A stretch of 64,000 nt of DNA, from positions 17,383,664-17,447,663 of the forward strand of contig CM049315.1 of assembly GCA_026874595.1 (NCBI GenBank). The letters are read 5' to 3'. A model generated the notes under the pieces. It saw only the letters and a list, made by a program, of their open reading frames with translations, was not told the origin of the DNA and searched no databases. Position 1 is the stretch's first letter. Each line of letters starts with the position of its first letter. Below are positions 50,525 to 60,169 of the stretch, piece by piece. The position numbers were made by a program, and so were the translations under genes. This DNA is from Sipunculus nudus. Taxonomy: Eukaryota; Annelida; Sipuncula; Golfingiida; Sipunculidae.

Positions 50525-51361
50525 TTATTGGCGAGGGTCTGGTGTTTTGAAGAAACCGGGTCGCGATATACGGGACCAGCGATTGGTGCCGTTAACCTCT
50601 GCATACACGGACACCACGTACATTGTAGCCGGCACGGCATGGACGAGGGCCGCAGAATTGGTGTAAACGATGTGGACGTGTCTCTTGATCTGAGGCACCC
50701 ACCTGTAGGTTGGATCGTAAACAGAGCTGCCGCCTCGTGAATTGGCACTGACAGGGACCCTTGTGTAGATCACTTTGTACCGGTATCTTCCAGGGGTGGC
50801 GGGTCGTTTCCATGTCACATAATTTGTTTTGACGGTTTTCGTACCTTGCACCGGGCGCGAGGGTTTGGTTGGAGCGGCCGAGTCTTTCACTTTTAAATAG
50901 AGGGCGCGGCTTCTCAACTTCGAACATGCAAAACAGCCACAGCCGCAATAAACGGCCGATATCCCGTTGGGCAATTCGTCGGCGGATATGTTGAACAAGG
51001 CATTCACCCGCCCAGAGGTGGAATTTTCAACGAACACTCTGGGCGACGACATATTGTACAGGTCGAGTACTCCTGTTGACAGTCCGAACCCCATGGTCGT
51101 AACCGAAGGGCAAGGGTCTTCCTTGTGAACAGCGTTTTCCTTGCATCCCAAACGGCACCGCACAGTGATCGTGTCACCATCGCCGAACACCTGATTTGCG
51201 TTGTCGTACGGCTCTATCAAATACTGGTAACGGTCGGAGCATATTCTGTCCTCCGAGCCATAAAAGCCGTAATCATAAAACGTGACGGTGCGGCGGCCCT
51301 CAACCAGATATAAGCAGAAAAACAGTGTGAACAGTTGCAACAACGGCAGTAGCGGTCTCAT
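50525..51361 (-). CDS. secreted glycoprotein with C-terminal fibronectin-III domain (copy 1)
   Basis: A single intronless frame of 278 residues. Residues 1-22 are a signal peptide. A novel Cys-rich domain follows (Cys 41, 69, 73, 84 and a C-x-C-x-C-x2-C cluster at 139-146), probably with disulfides. A fibronectin-III-like domain spans about 165-275 (YVTWKRP near 181, TMYVVSVYAEVNG near 246). N-glycosylation sites are at N103, N113, N124 and N257. No membrane segment or anchor is seen, so it should be released. A TATATAT (51491-51484) and CACGTG (51507-51512) lie upstream. The stop codon TAA lies inside AATAAA (50529-50524), a compact arrangement typical of virus-like genomes. A decoy or ligand-binding role outside the cell is inference; no family name is assigned. 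Confidence 0.85.
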   Translation of the reverse strand: MRPLLPLLQLFTLFFCLYLVEGRRTVTFYDYGFYGSEDRICSDRYQYLIEPYDNANQVFGDGDTITVRCRLGCKENAVHKEDPCPSVTTMGFGLSTGVLDLYNMSSPRVFVENSTSGRVNALFNISADELPNGISAVYCGCGCFACSKLRSRALYLKVKDSAAPTKPSRPVQGTKTVKTNYVTWKRPATPGRYRYKVIYTRVPVSANSRGGSSVYDPTYRWVPQIKRHVHIVYTNSAALVHAVPATMYVVSVYAEVNGTNRWSRISRPGFFKTPDPRQ

Positions 51362-51483
51362 ATTGTCTCCCTTCCTGGTTTGTCTTAGGTACAGTCAACG
51401 GTAAGGGCTGGAGGCCGTTTGCTGCACGCTTGCTTCTCACCAGCGTCCCGTTTAAAATGATCTGAGTCGACGTGCTGCGACCG

Positions 51484-51512
51484 CATATATAACATGCGAG
51501 TACCGTCACGTG
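51484..51512 (-). promoter_or_regulatory. TATA-like element with CACGTG upstream of glycoprotein copy 1
   Basis: On the minus strand CACGTG (51507-51512) is followed by TATATAT (51491-51484), about 125 bp before the start codon. The spacing leaves room for a 5' leader that is conserved with copy 2. Confidence 0.45.
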
Positions 51513-51839
51513 ACATCGGAAACATGAACCCCCCCATAAAACAAAACAAATAATCACCCGACGTGTTCTTGCTGATTCATATTATCTTATGATGTTCCTG
51601 GTGCAAGCGACGTAACAATATCGGCATCATATTCCATTATATTCCAGTATAAATACAAACGACAAAAAACCACAACAGATACAATTACGAGAAACAAACA
51701 AATGTGATCGGCATAGGTTAAATGTAAACACAGATGAACGTGAAACACGGTACATACAAAAGAACAGAAAACATGTTATTGGCCATCATAAAATAAAACA
51801 TTAAAAGATTATGAAATCGCTTTTGACATTCAGATAGTG

Positions 51840-52667
51840 TTAAGGACATGGTTCGGGAGTTATGAAACCACCTCGCGATATCGCGGACCAACGGTTCGTG
51901 CCGTTCACTTCTGCGGACACGTACACGAGATACTGAGTGGACGGCTCGGCATGAACGAGCTTCGCAGAATTGGTGGTAACGGTGTGGACGTGGGTCTCTA
52001 CCTGAGGAACCCACCTGTAGTTTGGATCGTAAACCGAGCTGCCCGGTGGATTTTCTGTGTCAGGGACCTTTTGGTAGATCACTTTGTACCGGTATGTTCC
52101 AGGAGCGGCGGGGCGGTTCCATGTCACATAATTAGTTTTGAGAGTTTTCGTGACCTGCTTCGGTGGCTGCTTCGGTTTCTTTGGGGCGGCCGTGTCCACC
52201 ACCTTCAAATAGAGGGCGCTGCTTCTCAGGGCGGAGCAAACAAAACATCCACAGCCGCAGTACACGGCAGAGAATCCATTGGGCAATTCGTCGGCGGATA
52301 TGTTGAACAAGGCATTCGCCCGTCCAGAGGTTGAATTTTCCACGAAAACTCTCGGCGACGACATATTGAACAGCTCGAGTACTCCTGTAGACAGTCCGAA
52401 CCCCATGGTCGTAACCGAAGGGCAAGGGTCTTTCTTGTGAACATTGCATCCCAAACGGCACCGCACAGTGATCGTGTCACCATCGCCGAACTCCAGTGTC
52501 TTGTTGTCGTACGCCTCGATTCGATACTGGTAAGGGTCGGAGCACATCTTTGTATCCGATGTGTAAGACGCGTAGTTATGGAAAGTGACTGTGCGACTGC
52601 CTTCAATCACATAAAGGCAGCCTGCCAACAGTGTGAACAGATGCAACATCGGCAGCAGCGGTGTCAT
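51840..52667 (-). CDS. secreted glycoprotein with C-terminal fibronectin-III domain (copy 2)
   Basis: This is a paralogue of 50525-51361 with the same domain order, about 275 residues. The ATG at 52667 is chosen because it aligns with the start of copy 1 (MTPLLPML versus MRPLLPLL) and begins the signal peptide; an in-frame ATG 19 codons upstream (52724) falls in a stretch that matches the 5' untranslated sequence of copy 1. The central block with DGDTITVRCRLGC and SSPRVFVENSTSG is nearly identical to copy 1, while the linker before the fibronectin domain and the C-terminus differ. A TATA-like TTATAT and CACGTG (52748-52753) lie upstream. The two genes are tandem, about 480 bp apart, and arose by local duplication. 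Confidence 0.85.
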   Translation of the reverse strand: MTPLLPMLHLFTLLAGCLYVIEGSRTVTFHNYASYTSDTKMCSDPYQYRIEAYDNKTLEFGDGDTITVRCRLGCNVHKKDPCPSVTTMGFGLSTGVLELFNMSSPRVFVENSTSGRANALFNISADELPNGFSAVYCGCGCFVCSALRSSALYLKVVDTAAPKKPKQPPKQVTKTLKTNYVTWNRPAAPGTYRYKVIYQKVPDTENPPGSSVYDPNYRWVPQVETHVHTVTTNSAKLVHAEPSTQYLVYVSAEVNGTNRWSAISRGGFITPEPCP

Positions 52668-52749
52668 CTTTGCCGAAAGCGCGTTATTCGTACGTTTGCT
52701 GCTCACAAGCGTCCCGCATTGCACACCCTGACTCGTAGTGCGGCAGCCA

Positions 52750-53095
52750 CGTGATATAACTGTCCCTCCAAAACAAATATAGTCATATGACGCAGTTTCG
52801 CTAAATTGAATTATGTTTGCGTGGTTATAATGTTTCTTAAGTAAGCGGGTATGTGCGGCTGATGAGTCTGTCCGCTGTTATGTCTACGTGTTTCTCAGCT
52901 CGCTCCAAGGAACTCTAACTCAAATATTACCTCCTCATTTTCTGCCGCCTGGTTTGTAAAGCCACCAGCAGTGTAAATTGTATATATTATGACAGTGTGG
53001 TTGTGCCAAGCACTACACGCCATAGTAGTCCCGTATGTAATATAACACGTTCGATGTAGATCCCCTTGTCGTCTTTTGAGGTGCGTGTCGTTTAT
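52750..53095. other. intergenic, nothing recognised
   Basis: No supported gene. CTGATGAGTCTGTCCGC near 52858 resembles part of a hammerhead core but lacks the rest. Confidence 0.5.
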
Positions 53096-53371
53096 TCACT
53101 TGTCTTTGATGTCAGATTTGTAGATAACGTGTCTCTTCTCTAAACCACAAAAGTCAACACCCATGAAATGGAAATGGCAGTGATGTGTTGGATATGGCTG
53201 TCCAGAAGAGAAAAACATGTTATCCCATTCGACGGACCCGACGGTCAGTTTTCTACACCCTCCCTGTCCAAACACGTTTTCTTTGGCAAGATACCGCCTA
53301 TCGCAGTTGTTCCTGTTCACCAGGTGTGTTGTCGTGAGCCCAGTGTCTGTATCGACAACCACCACGTTCAT
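53096..53371 (-). CDS. hypothetical 91-residue protein
   Basis: This frame starts at ATG 53371 (MNVVVVDTDTG) and ends at 53096. Its middle (NRNNCDRRYLAKENVF, GGCRKLTVG) has protein-like composition and the other strand is open too, so strand choice is uncertain. No domain, signal peptide or membrane segment is recognised. Confidence 0.35.
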   Translation of the reverse strand: MNVVVVDTDTGLTTTHLVNRNNCDRRYLAKENVFGQGGCRKLTVGSVEWDNMFFSSGQPYPTHHCHFHFMGVDFCGLEKRHVIYKSDIKDK

Positions 53372-53389
53372 TATTGGTACGACTACCAA

Positions 53390-54310
53390 TCGCAGTTTAC
53401 AAGACGCAGAATGAAATGAAACATGTCACCACTATGTGCGTGGTGCAGCCTATCCCTCACGTTTCGACCACAAGAGACAGTGTGACAGTAAACGCGGCCG
53501 ATCTGGGGCTTTATATATGTGCGTTGTCCTTCTGAAAGTATGCTTAACATTTAGACTAACCCACAACAACGTGTCGTGTTACATTGTGAGTCACGCAAAA
53601 TAGTTGTGTTTAGACTGATTAATCATGTTGTTTACCAGTGATCGTGACAAAGATTATGTTAAGGTAAAAACAAACCAGGCAAGTGGAGTATAACAACATA
53701 CAAAAAACCCCCACTTGGTACGTTTAAAGGATGATGATATATATATTATTATACGGCTTAACAATAGATACTAGTCTCAAACGTACGGCTTGTTGTTTTC
53801 TGAAAAGGACATTGTACGACAGCGTCTGTATGGTATGTGATATAACGAAAACAACACGATTGATCACAGTTTTCCCGTCCTGTTCTAGGCTAATGTTACG
53901 TGACCCACAGTCCAACGGTCTGTAACATGAAAACACCGCCACAGGGCCTTTTACAGACAAACTATGCACGGGACTTTTCGATACGTAAACATACAGTATT
54001 TCATATATGCAGGATACAGACTCACCATTTATCCCACGTAAGAACGAGACCGGGTTGATGAATTAATAAATCGCAGATGTTCCACAATGGTCAATTTCGA
54101 ACCAGCCCTATCTTGAATAAATATGGCTTTATATTTTCGGTACGCCCATTTTACATGCCATCATGAAATGTCAATATATATATATATATCTATACATGAT
54201 AGATTCCATGCTATCGAAATATATTTCACGATCCACCCCGATGCCAGCATTCAGTCATTCTAAGTCTGACTCAGATATTAAATCTGTTATATATATCTCC
54301 TCTCTGGACA
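53390..54310. other. intergenic, no gene supported
   Basis: Short frames only. A small AT repeat lies near 54175-54190 just before the palindrome begins. Confidence 0.5.
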
Positions 54311-54562
54311 CGGTTAGAATAGTTCCGGTATCATACGATAGGGGGCGCTGCCTTATACAGCACACTGGTCAACATAACAAAATAGCCCATTGCCGGACAA
54401 CGGTCTACACAACATTTACGAAATATGTGCTAAAATCTTTGGAAAAATATGCTTAAAGCGTTCAACGAGTGACATTTGCGATATCTTTTCCAGTTTGCGC
54501 GTACATCTTGCACAAACGTGAAAACTGCCGCACACCAAAGATTTCAATGTGTCCACAACCCT

Positions 54563-54571
54563 ACTATATAA
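54563..54571 (+). promoter_or_regulatory. inward TATA-like element, left arm
   Basis: CTATATAAGC lies in otherwise unique arm sequence and reads toward the palindrome centre. The right arm carries the mirror copy near 57040 on the minus strand. Convergent transcription through the centre would give a long self-complementary RNA. Confidence 0.4.
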
Positions 54572-55087
54572 GCAGGCCGACTCTGTTATTCTATCAGTTG
54601 AGAGCGCTCTATGGGCGCTTTTGGGTCCCAGACGGCTCCCCTGTGGGGGAGGGGGGGACTTGAGGGGGGGAGGGGGCAGCCCCTCCCTTTGCCTTATGTC
54701 AAGAAGTGATAGAGTTGTGGGCCTGGGGTCGGTTGTGTGGTTCAAGTCAGAAGTAGACCGGTTGTAGGTTTGGGGATCGCCGGCAGAGGGAAAGAAGGGT
54801 CGGTTGGATGTGAAAGGTCGGTCTGGGTCGTCGAGGTCGGAGGTGAAAGGTCAGTAGGGTTTACCAAGGGGGGGAACGGGGGAGTCCTGGTTGGGATCGG
54901 AGACGCATGTGAATGGTTAAAGAGTGTTCATCGGATATCATCGGTACTGGAAAAGCCACAACGCATGTCAAAGCACTATGGGATCGTTCAGATCTCGTTC
55001 AGGGTCTCCGCTTGGACCGAGGCCCCTATAGAAATTTCTCCACAGGGGTCGTGGTGGGGGCTTCGCCCCCGGGGATAATACTTTATG

Positions 55088-55915
55088 GGGGATCGATCCC
55101 TACAAAGAATATACCCCGGGGGCGAAGCCCCCATCAGGAATTACATGGAAGGCCCGTGGTGGGGGCCTCGCCCCCAGGGGATAATACTTTATGTGGGATC
55201 GAACCCAACAAAGAATATACACAGGGGGCGAGGCCCCCATAAGGAATTACATGGAAGGCCCGTGGTGGGGGCCTCGCCCCCAGGGGATAATACTTTATGT
55301 GGGATCGATCCCTACAAAGAATATACCCCGGGGGCGAAGCCCCCATAAGGAAATCTATGGAAGGTCCGTGGTGGGGGCCAGGCCCCCGGGAATAATACTT
55401 TATGTGGGATCGATCCCTAAAAAGAATATACACTGGGGGCGAGGCCCCCATAAGTAAATATATGGAAGGCCCGTGGTGGGGGCCTCGCCCCCAGGGGATA
55501 ATACTTTATGTGGGATCGATCCCTAAAAAGAATATACACAGGGGGCGAGGCCCCCATAAGGAATTACATGGAGGGCCCGTGGTGGGGGCCTCGCCCCCAG
55601 GGGATAATACTTTATGTGGGATCGATCCCTAAAAAGAATATACACAGGGGGCGAGGCCCCCATAAGGAATTACATGGAAGGCCCGTGGTGGGGGCCTCGC
55701 CCCCAGGGGATAATACTTTATGTGGGATCGATCCCTACAAAGAATATACCCCGGGGGCGAAGCCCCCATAAGGAAATATATGGGAGGTCGGTGGTGGGGG
55801 CCTCGCCCCCGGGAATAATATTTTATGGGGAATCGATCCCTAAAAAGAATATACACAGGGGGCGAGGCCCCCATAAGGATTTACATGGAGGGCCCGTGGT
55901 GGGGGCCTCGCCCCC
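55088..55915 (+). repeat. 106-bp tandem repeat array, left arm
   Basis: Eight units at 106-bp spacing, seen from the GGGGGCGARGCCCCC motif at about 55118, 55224, 55330, 55436, 55542, 55648, 55754 and 55860. Each unit also holds GGGATCGATCCC, an interrupted dyad. Because 106 is not a multiple of three, the open frames here are not genes. Confidence 0.9.
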
Positions 55916-55934
55916 CGGGAATATTCATTTTACG

Positions 55935-55998
55935 GATCGAGGCGCCGAAGGCGCCCCCCATACATACATCTGTGTATTGGCGCCTTCGGCGCCCCGAT
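55935..55998. promoter_or_regulatory. central hairpin of the palindrome
   Basis: GGATCGAGGCGCCGAAGGCG at 55935 pairs with CGCCTTCGGCGCCCCGATCC ending at 55999, with a loop of roughly 20-25 bases (CATACATACATCTGTG...). It is the symmetry centre of the 3-kb inverted repeat and the likeliest point for cruciform extrusion or initiation. Function is inferred. Confidence 0.65.
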
Positions 55999-56044
55999 CC
56001 CCATACAGTATTCTCCCGGGGGGCGAGGCCCCCACCACGATCCT

Positions 56045-56480
56045 TCCATGTAATTCCTTATGGCGGCCTCGCCCCCAGTGTATATTCTTTTTAGGGATCG
56101 ATCCCACATAAAGTATTATCCCCTGGGGGCGAGGCCCCCACCACGATCCTATCATGTAATTCCTTATGGGGGCCTCGCCCCCAGTGTATATTCTTTTTAG
56201 GGATCGATCCCACATAAAGTATTATCCCCTGGGGGCGAGGCCCCCACCACGGGCCCTCCATGTAATTCCTTATGGGGGCCTCGCCCCCTGTGTATATTCT
56301 TTTTAGGGATCGATCCCCCATAAAGTATTATCCCCTGGGGGCGAGGCCCCCACCACGGGCCCTCCATGTAATTCCTTATGGGGGCCTCGCCCCCTGTGTA
56401 TATTCTTTTTAGGGATCGATCCCCCATAAAGTATTATCCCCTGGGGGCGAGGCCCCCACCACGACCCCTGTGGAGAAACC
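56045..56480 (-). repeat. 106-bp tandem repeat array, right arm
   Basis: Four to five inverted units with GGGGGCCTCGCCCCC at about 56066, 56169, 56275 and 56381 and a diverged one near 56487. It is shorter than the left-arm array, so the palindrome is not length-symmetric. Confidence 0.85.
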
Positions 56481-57299
56481 TCTATAGGGGCCTCGGCCCC
56501 AGGGGAGACTCTGTGGTGATTGTGCTTTGACATGCGTTGCACACCGTTGGCTTTCCCAGTACCGATGATACCCGACGATCACTCTTTAACCATTCACATC
56601 CGTATACGAACCCGATCCCACTCACAACTCCCCTGTTCCCCCCCCCCCCCCCCCCGGCGACCCCTGCTGACCTTTCCCCGGCGACCCCTGCTGACCTTTC
56701 ACCTCCGACCCGATCCCACTCACAACTCCCCTGTCCCCCCCCCGGCGACCCCTGTTGACCTTTCACATCCGACCTCGACGACCCCAATCGACCTTTCACA
56801 TCCAACCGACCCTTATTCCCCTCCTGCCGGTGATCCCCAAACCTACAACCGGTCTGGTTCTGACTTGAACCACACAACCGGCCACAGACCCACAACTCTA
56901 CTACTTCTTGACATAAGGCAGAGGGAGGGGCCGCCCCCTCCCCCCCTCAAGTCCCCCCCTCCCCCACAGGGGAGCCGTCTGGGACCCAAAAGCGCCCAGA
57001 GAGCGCTCTCAACTGATAGTATAATAGACTCGGCCTGCTTATATAGTAGGGTTGTGGACACATTGAAATCTTTGGTGTGCGGCAGATTTCACGTTTGTGC
57101 AAGATGTACGCGCAAACTGAAAAAGATATCGCAAATGTTACTCGTTGAACGCTTGAAGCATATTTTTCCAAAGATTTTAACATATATTTCGTAAATGTTG
57201 TGTAGACCGTTGTCCGGCAAATGGCCATTTTGTATTTCTGACCAATATGTTGGCGTCAGTATCGCCACCTACCGACGACAAGTGGAACTATTTCAGATA

Positions 57300-57780
57300 G
57301 ACAACGGATTTATCTGATTCATGTTGCACACATGAAACAACATTTGTGCGGACTACATACTTTCATTTAACTGGATGTTTTGTGTGTCTGTATGTATTTA
57401 TAAATGTATCAGAAAATGATCATGAATCACATATGCGGATGATCATGGCATAAAGAAGACCGTGAAAACTTTCATATTTTATTCATTATATAAGTTCCAT
57501 GTGATAAGTTCCACACATATAGTGACGTAGATTCAGGCAAAACATTGTTAAAAATAACGAGTAAAACAAGTTTTTAGACACATTTTTGGAATATTGTCAC
57601 AAATGCATTTATTTAAAATTTCGTTTTCTGAGTTTGGAAGTATCAAGTGTTATCAACATCTATAAGTATGTTTGTCGTATATGGTTGATCAGATCCATAT
57701 AACATCTGGCTGTTCAAACGATGTTCGTGCATTCGCATTGGATGTGCCTGCAATATACATCTGGGTGACGAATGGTTTTT
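57300..57780. other. intergenic, nothing recognised
   Basis: AT-richer sequence between the palindrome and the 129-bp repeats, no gene or clear signal. Confidence 0.5.
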
Positions 57781-58215
57781 GCTGTACCCGTCTTCTCTGA
57801 CACATCTCGTCCTTGGAAACGTAGCAGGTTGTTTACGTATGTCTCAAGCTATCCTGGTTTCATACTGTTCTGTGACCTGAATAAGTCACAATAACCCGTA
57901 AACAAGACAATGAATCATCTCTTGTCTGCCACGTCACGGCCTTGGAAACGTAGCAAGTTGTTTACATATTGTTATAACTACCGTCGTTTCATACTGCTCT
58001 GTGACCTGAATATGTCACATTCACCCGTAAACAAGACAATCAATCATCTCTTGTCTGACACGTTGCGTCCTTGAAAACGTAGCATCTTGTTTACGTATGT
58101 ATCAAGCTATCCTGGTTTCATACTGCTCTGAGGCCTGAATATGTCACATTCACCCGTAAACAAGACAATTAATCATCTCTTGTCTGCCACACCACGTCCT
58201 TGAAAACGTAGCACG
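57780..58215 (+). repeat. 129-bp tandem repeats, just over three units
   Basis: CCTTG(G/A)AAACGTAGCA recurs at 57811, 57940, 58069 and 58198, an exact 129-bp period. Units include GTTTACGTATG, a GTGACCTGAATA(T/A)GTCAC dyad and CCCGTAAACAAGACAAT. Two inverted copies lie at 59268-59480, so the repeats flank the gene at 58456-59013. Confidence 0.9.
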
Positions 58216-58455
58216 TTGAAAGTATACGCTCTAGTTATGCAATGCTCTACACCTGTCACGATGACATGTACTGGGCTGCAGCACTGATTCCTGTACACAA
58301 TATGAGTCATTCGTTTCGTTTTAACTTGTGGCGTGAAAACATATGCATGACTCGGCAATCTGGTCAAGTGTTATAAACATTCGGTTTTACACGCTCACGT
58401 CATATACAATACATCTGTCAAACGCTTGTTCACCATACTTGGCGTCACACGCATC

Positions 58456-59013
58456 TTACGCAGCGTCCTCACTGGTAGCAACATCCTTCGTCTCGACCAC
58501 CGTTACGTCGTGGTCTATCAGGACAGAAGCAGCCTTCGGTGGTACCTTCGCTTTTTTCATCCGCCTTTTCGCAAACCATGCCATGTAGTACTGTTGACCA
58601 GGTGTGTCGTTCACGGATACGAGACAGGGAAGCCCGTCGTACCTGACACCCAATCTGAAGTGGCGGAGATTGATCTCCCGGGCGTAAGACGGGAAACAGT
58701 GCCGAACAAACTGTTCTTTCCACCAGTCGGCTACGCCCTTGCACATAGTTAATCGGCCGTTGTCGTAATAGTCCTTGTAACAGTCCCATTCCCCCCAAAC
58801 GTGCCGGATGAACCGGGACTGTGCCGGAATGCGGCCGAGTATCCAGTCCCACCTCCTAAACATGGTTTGACAGTGCAGACATTGCCAACCATCTTGGGTT
58901 GGTTGACCGGTGGGGTCGACGATCTCTTCATCACTAGGCGAGGGCACAGTTTGTGGTGGAGGCGCAGTTGGTAACGGGGGATCTCCGCACTGTCCGATGC
59001 TCTTCAATGCCAT
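58456..59013 (-). CDS. nuclear-type hypothetical protein, N-terminally related to the divergent neighbour
   Basis: About 185 residues starting at ATG 59013 (MALKSIGQCGDPPLP). The frame is open upstream, but that part aligns with the 5' leader of the neighbour at 59630. The N-terminal motif M-A-x-x-S-x-x-x-C-x-D-x-P-L-P is shared with that neighbour, followed by a Pro-rich stretch, a CLHC pair that could bind metal with later Cys (WDCY, MCKG, HCF), and a basic cluster AKRRMKKAKVPPK near the C-terminus that may be a nuclear signal. It is divergent from 59630-60169 over a shared 600-bp control region with inverted 129-bp repeats and CACGTG at 59041. Function unknown. Confidence 0.75.
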   Translation of the reverse strand: MALKSIGQCGDPPLPTAPPPQTVPSPSDEEIVDPTGQPTQDGWQCLHCQTMFRRWDWILGRIPAQSRFIRHVWGEWDCYKDYYDNGRLTMCKGVADWWKEQFVRHCFPSYAREINLRHFRLGVRYDGLPCLVSVNDTPGQQYYMAWFAKRRMKKAKVPPKAASVLIDHDVTVVETKDVATSEDAA

Positions 59014-59629
59014 GATAGACTGGGGAATGGCAGCCAGGACCACGTGTGTATTTTAACTGATAACTCCTGTGGCCAGAAGGGGCTGCAACACTACTATGGT
59101 TCTGCATGAGACACCGAGAAACTTTTATATGTGTGGTGTAAGTGTGGGGGGGGGGGGGGGGCAAAAATAATTCATACTGCACACGCAACAGACGTGAGCA
59201 CAACAGCCACGACACAAACGTCTCTACTGTGTCCGGGAAGTATCACACTCACCGGTTATCAACATGACTGAACAGTCCTGGTTTACTACGTTTTCAAGGA
59301 CGTGACGTGTCAGACAAGGAAATGATTGATTGGCTTGTTTACGAGTGAATGTGACGGATTCAGATCACGGAGCAGTATGAAACAACGGTAGTTCTAACAA
59401 TACGTAAACAACTTGCTACGTTTTCAAGGCCGTGACGTGGCAGACAAGGAAAGATTAATGAGCTTGTTTACGGGTGTATGTGACGGATTAAGGACACAGA
59501 ACAGGCGTGTGTATGACTTGGTGAACGTGTGTGGTTTGTTAGGGCTGCTTCCCGGACAGTGTATACGACTTTCCTCATAACGTATAAGTTACGAGGCACA
59601 TGGTCCCGGTTGTCATTCCTCGGTCGATA
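59014..59629. promoter_or_regulatory. divergent control region with two inverted 129/130-bp repeats
   Basis: CTACGTTTTCAAGG(A/C)CGTGACGTG recurs at 59287 and 59417 as inverted partners of the array at 57.8-58.2 kb. CACGTG lies at 59041-59046 and GTATAAG at 59582-59588, 42-48 bases before the ATG chosen for the rightward gene. A G run of about 15-16 bases lies near 59147-59161. Confidence 0.6.
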
Positions 59630-60169
59630 ATGGCATCAAACAGCACAGTGAACTGCGCAGATCTACCGCTACCTAACATTGCTTTGCCTCCTTACATGCA
59701 GGCCTATATACATGAGCCTCCGCCTAGTTACGAGCAAGCCGTCCGCTCGAGCGGCACAGGACAGAATGCGGACTTGTGGGCGCTACTGCAGAATTACCCC
59801 AACGGCCCAAAACATGCGGACGAGATCAGAAAGCGTTACCAGGTGAATGAGAAGTTCGTTAGGAAACTGTCCCGAGACGTGCGACTGCCGTTTGTGCAGG
59901 CAGAGAAACGTGTATTCCTGCACGTCCCCGACGAGGTTCAGTACGCCCTCCACTGGGGAATCATCAGCAAAACCACGTTAGACATCATCACGGAAAAGAC
60001 TCCTGTTTTGAGGAAGCAGCGATCGCAGTTCATGTCGCACATGGAACGACGGCCCCTCGAAGATTGGATCATCCTCGAAGCCATCCTACATTACACCGGC
60101 TCTCAGGACTTGGCTTCTCCAATCACTGATACGGTGCAGAAACTAGGGTATGACCTGATGCGCTTGTAA
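59630..60169 (+). CDS. hypothetical protein with PPxY motif
   Basis: About 179 residues from ATG 59630. An earlier in-frame ATG at 59600 is less likely because a TATA-like GTATAAG ends only 12 bases before it and the region matches the neighbour's leader. The N-terminus shares the M-A-x-x-S...C-x-D-x-P-L-P motif with 58456-59013. It then carries PPPSYEQA (about residues 30-37), a PPxY motif of the kind that binds WW domains of NEDD4-type ubiquitin ligases and serves as a late-budding signal in many virus matrix proteins. The rest is charged and helical (WALLQNYPNGPKHADEIRKR). No membrane segment. The role is inferred only. Confidence 0.75.
   Translation: MASNSTVNCADLPLPNIALPPYMQAYIHEPPPSYEQAVRSSGTGQNADLWALLQNYPNGPKHADEIRKRYQVNEKFVRKLSRDVRLPFVQAEKRVFLHVPDEVQYALHWGIISKTTLDIITEKTPVLRKQRSQFMSHMERRPLEDWIILEAILHYTGSQDLASPITDTVQKLGYDLMRL

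Larger units (their letters stand above)
54315..57300. repeat. 3-kb palindrome (inverted repeat pair) with 106-bp repeat arrays
   Basis: The left arm (about 54315-55940) and right arm (about 55960-57300) are inverted copies. For example, GTTGTGGACACATTGAAATC at the right arm (about 57051) mirrors GATTTCAATGTGTCCACAAC at the left arm (54540). Toward the centre the arms are built of 106-bp tandem units, about eight on the left (55.12-55.90 kb) and four to five on the right. Each unit carries the perfect inverted pair GGGGGCCTCGCCCCC / GGGGGCGAGGCCCCC. The middle (55935-55998) is a GC-rich hairpin. The arms also carry matching TATATAAG signals directed inward. The form fits a replication origin, a homologous-region-type enhancer or a recombination product of virus termini. 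Confidence 0.85.

Noticed and set aside
50592-50948. Alternative frames over the glycoprotein genes (also 52132-52461, 52226-52606, 51837-52334 plus strand)
   Set aside because: They overlap the conserved paralogous frames and lack any shared feature between the two copies.
52855-52880. CTGATGAGTCTGTCCGC as a second hammerhead ribozyme
   Set aside because: No GAAAC core element or GTC with pairing arms follows at a workable distance.
54737-56542. Gly/Pro-rich open frames up to 165 codons in the palindrome
   Set aside because: They are translations of 106-bp non-coding repeats in several frames and both strands.
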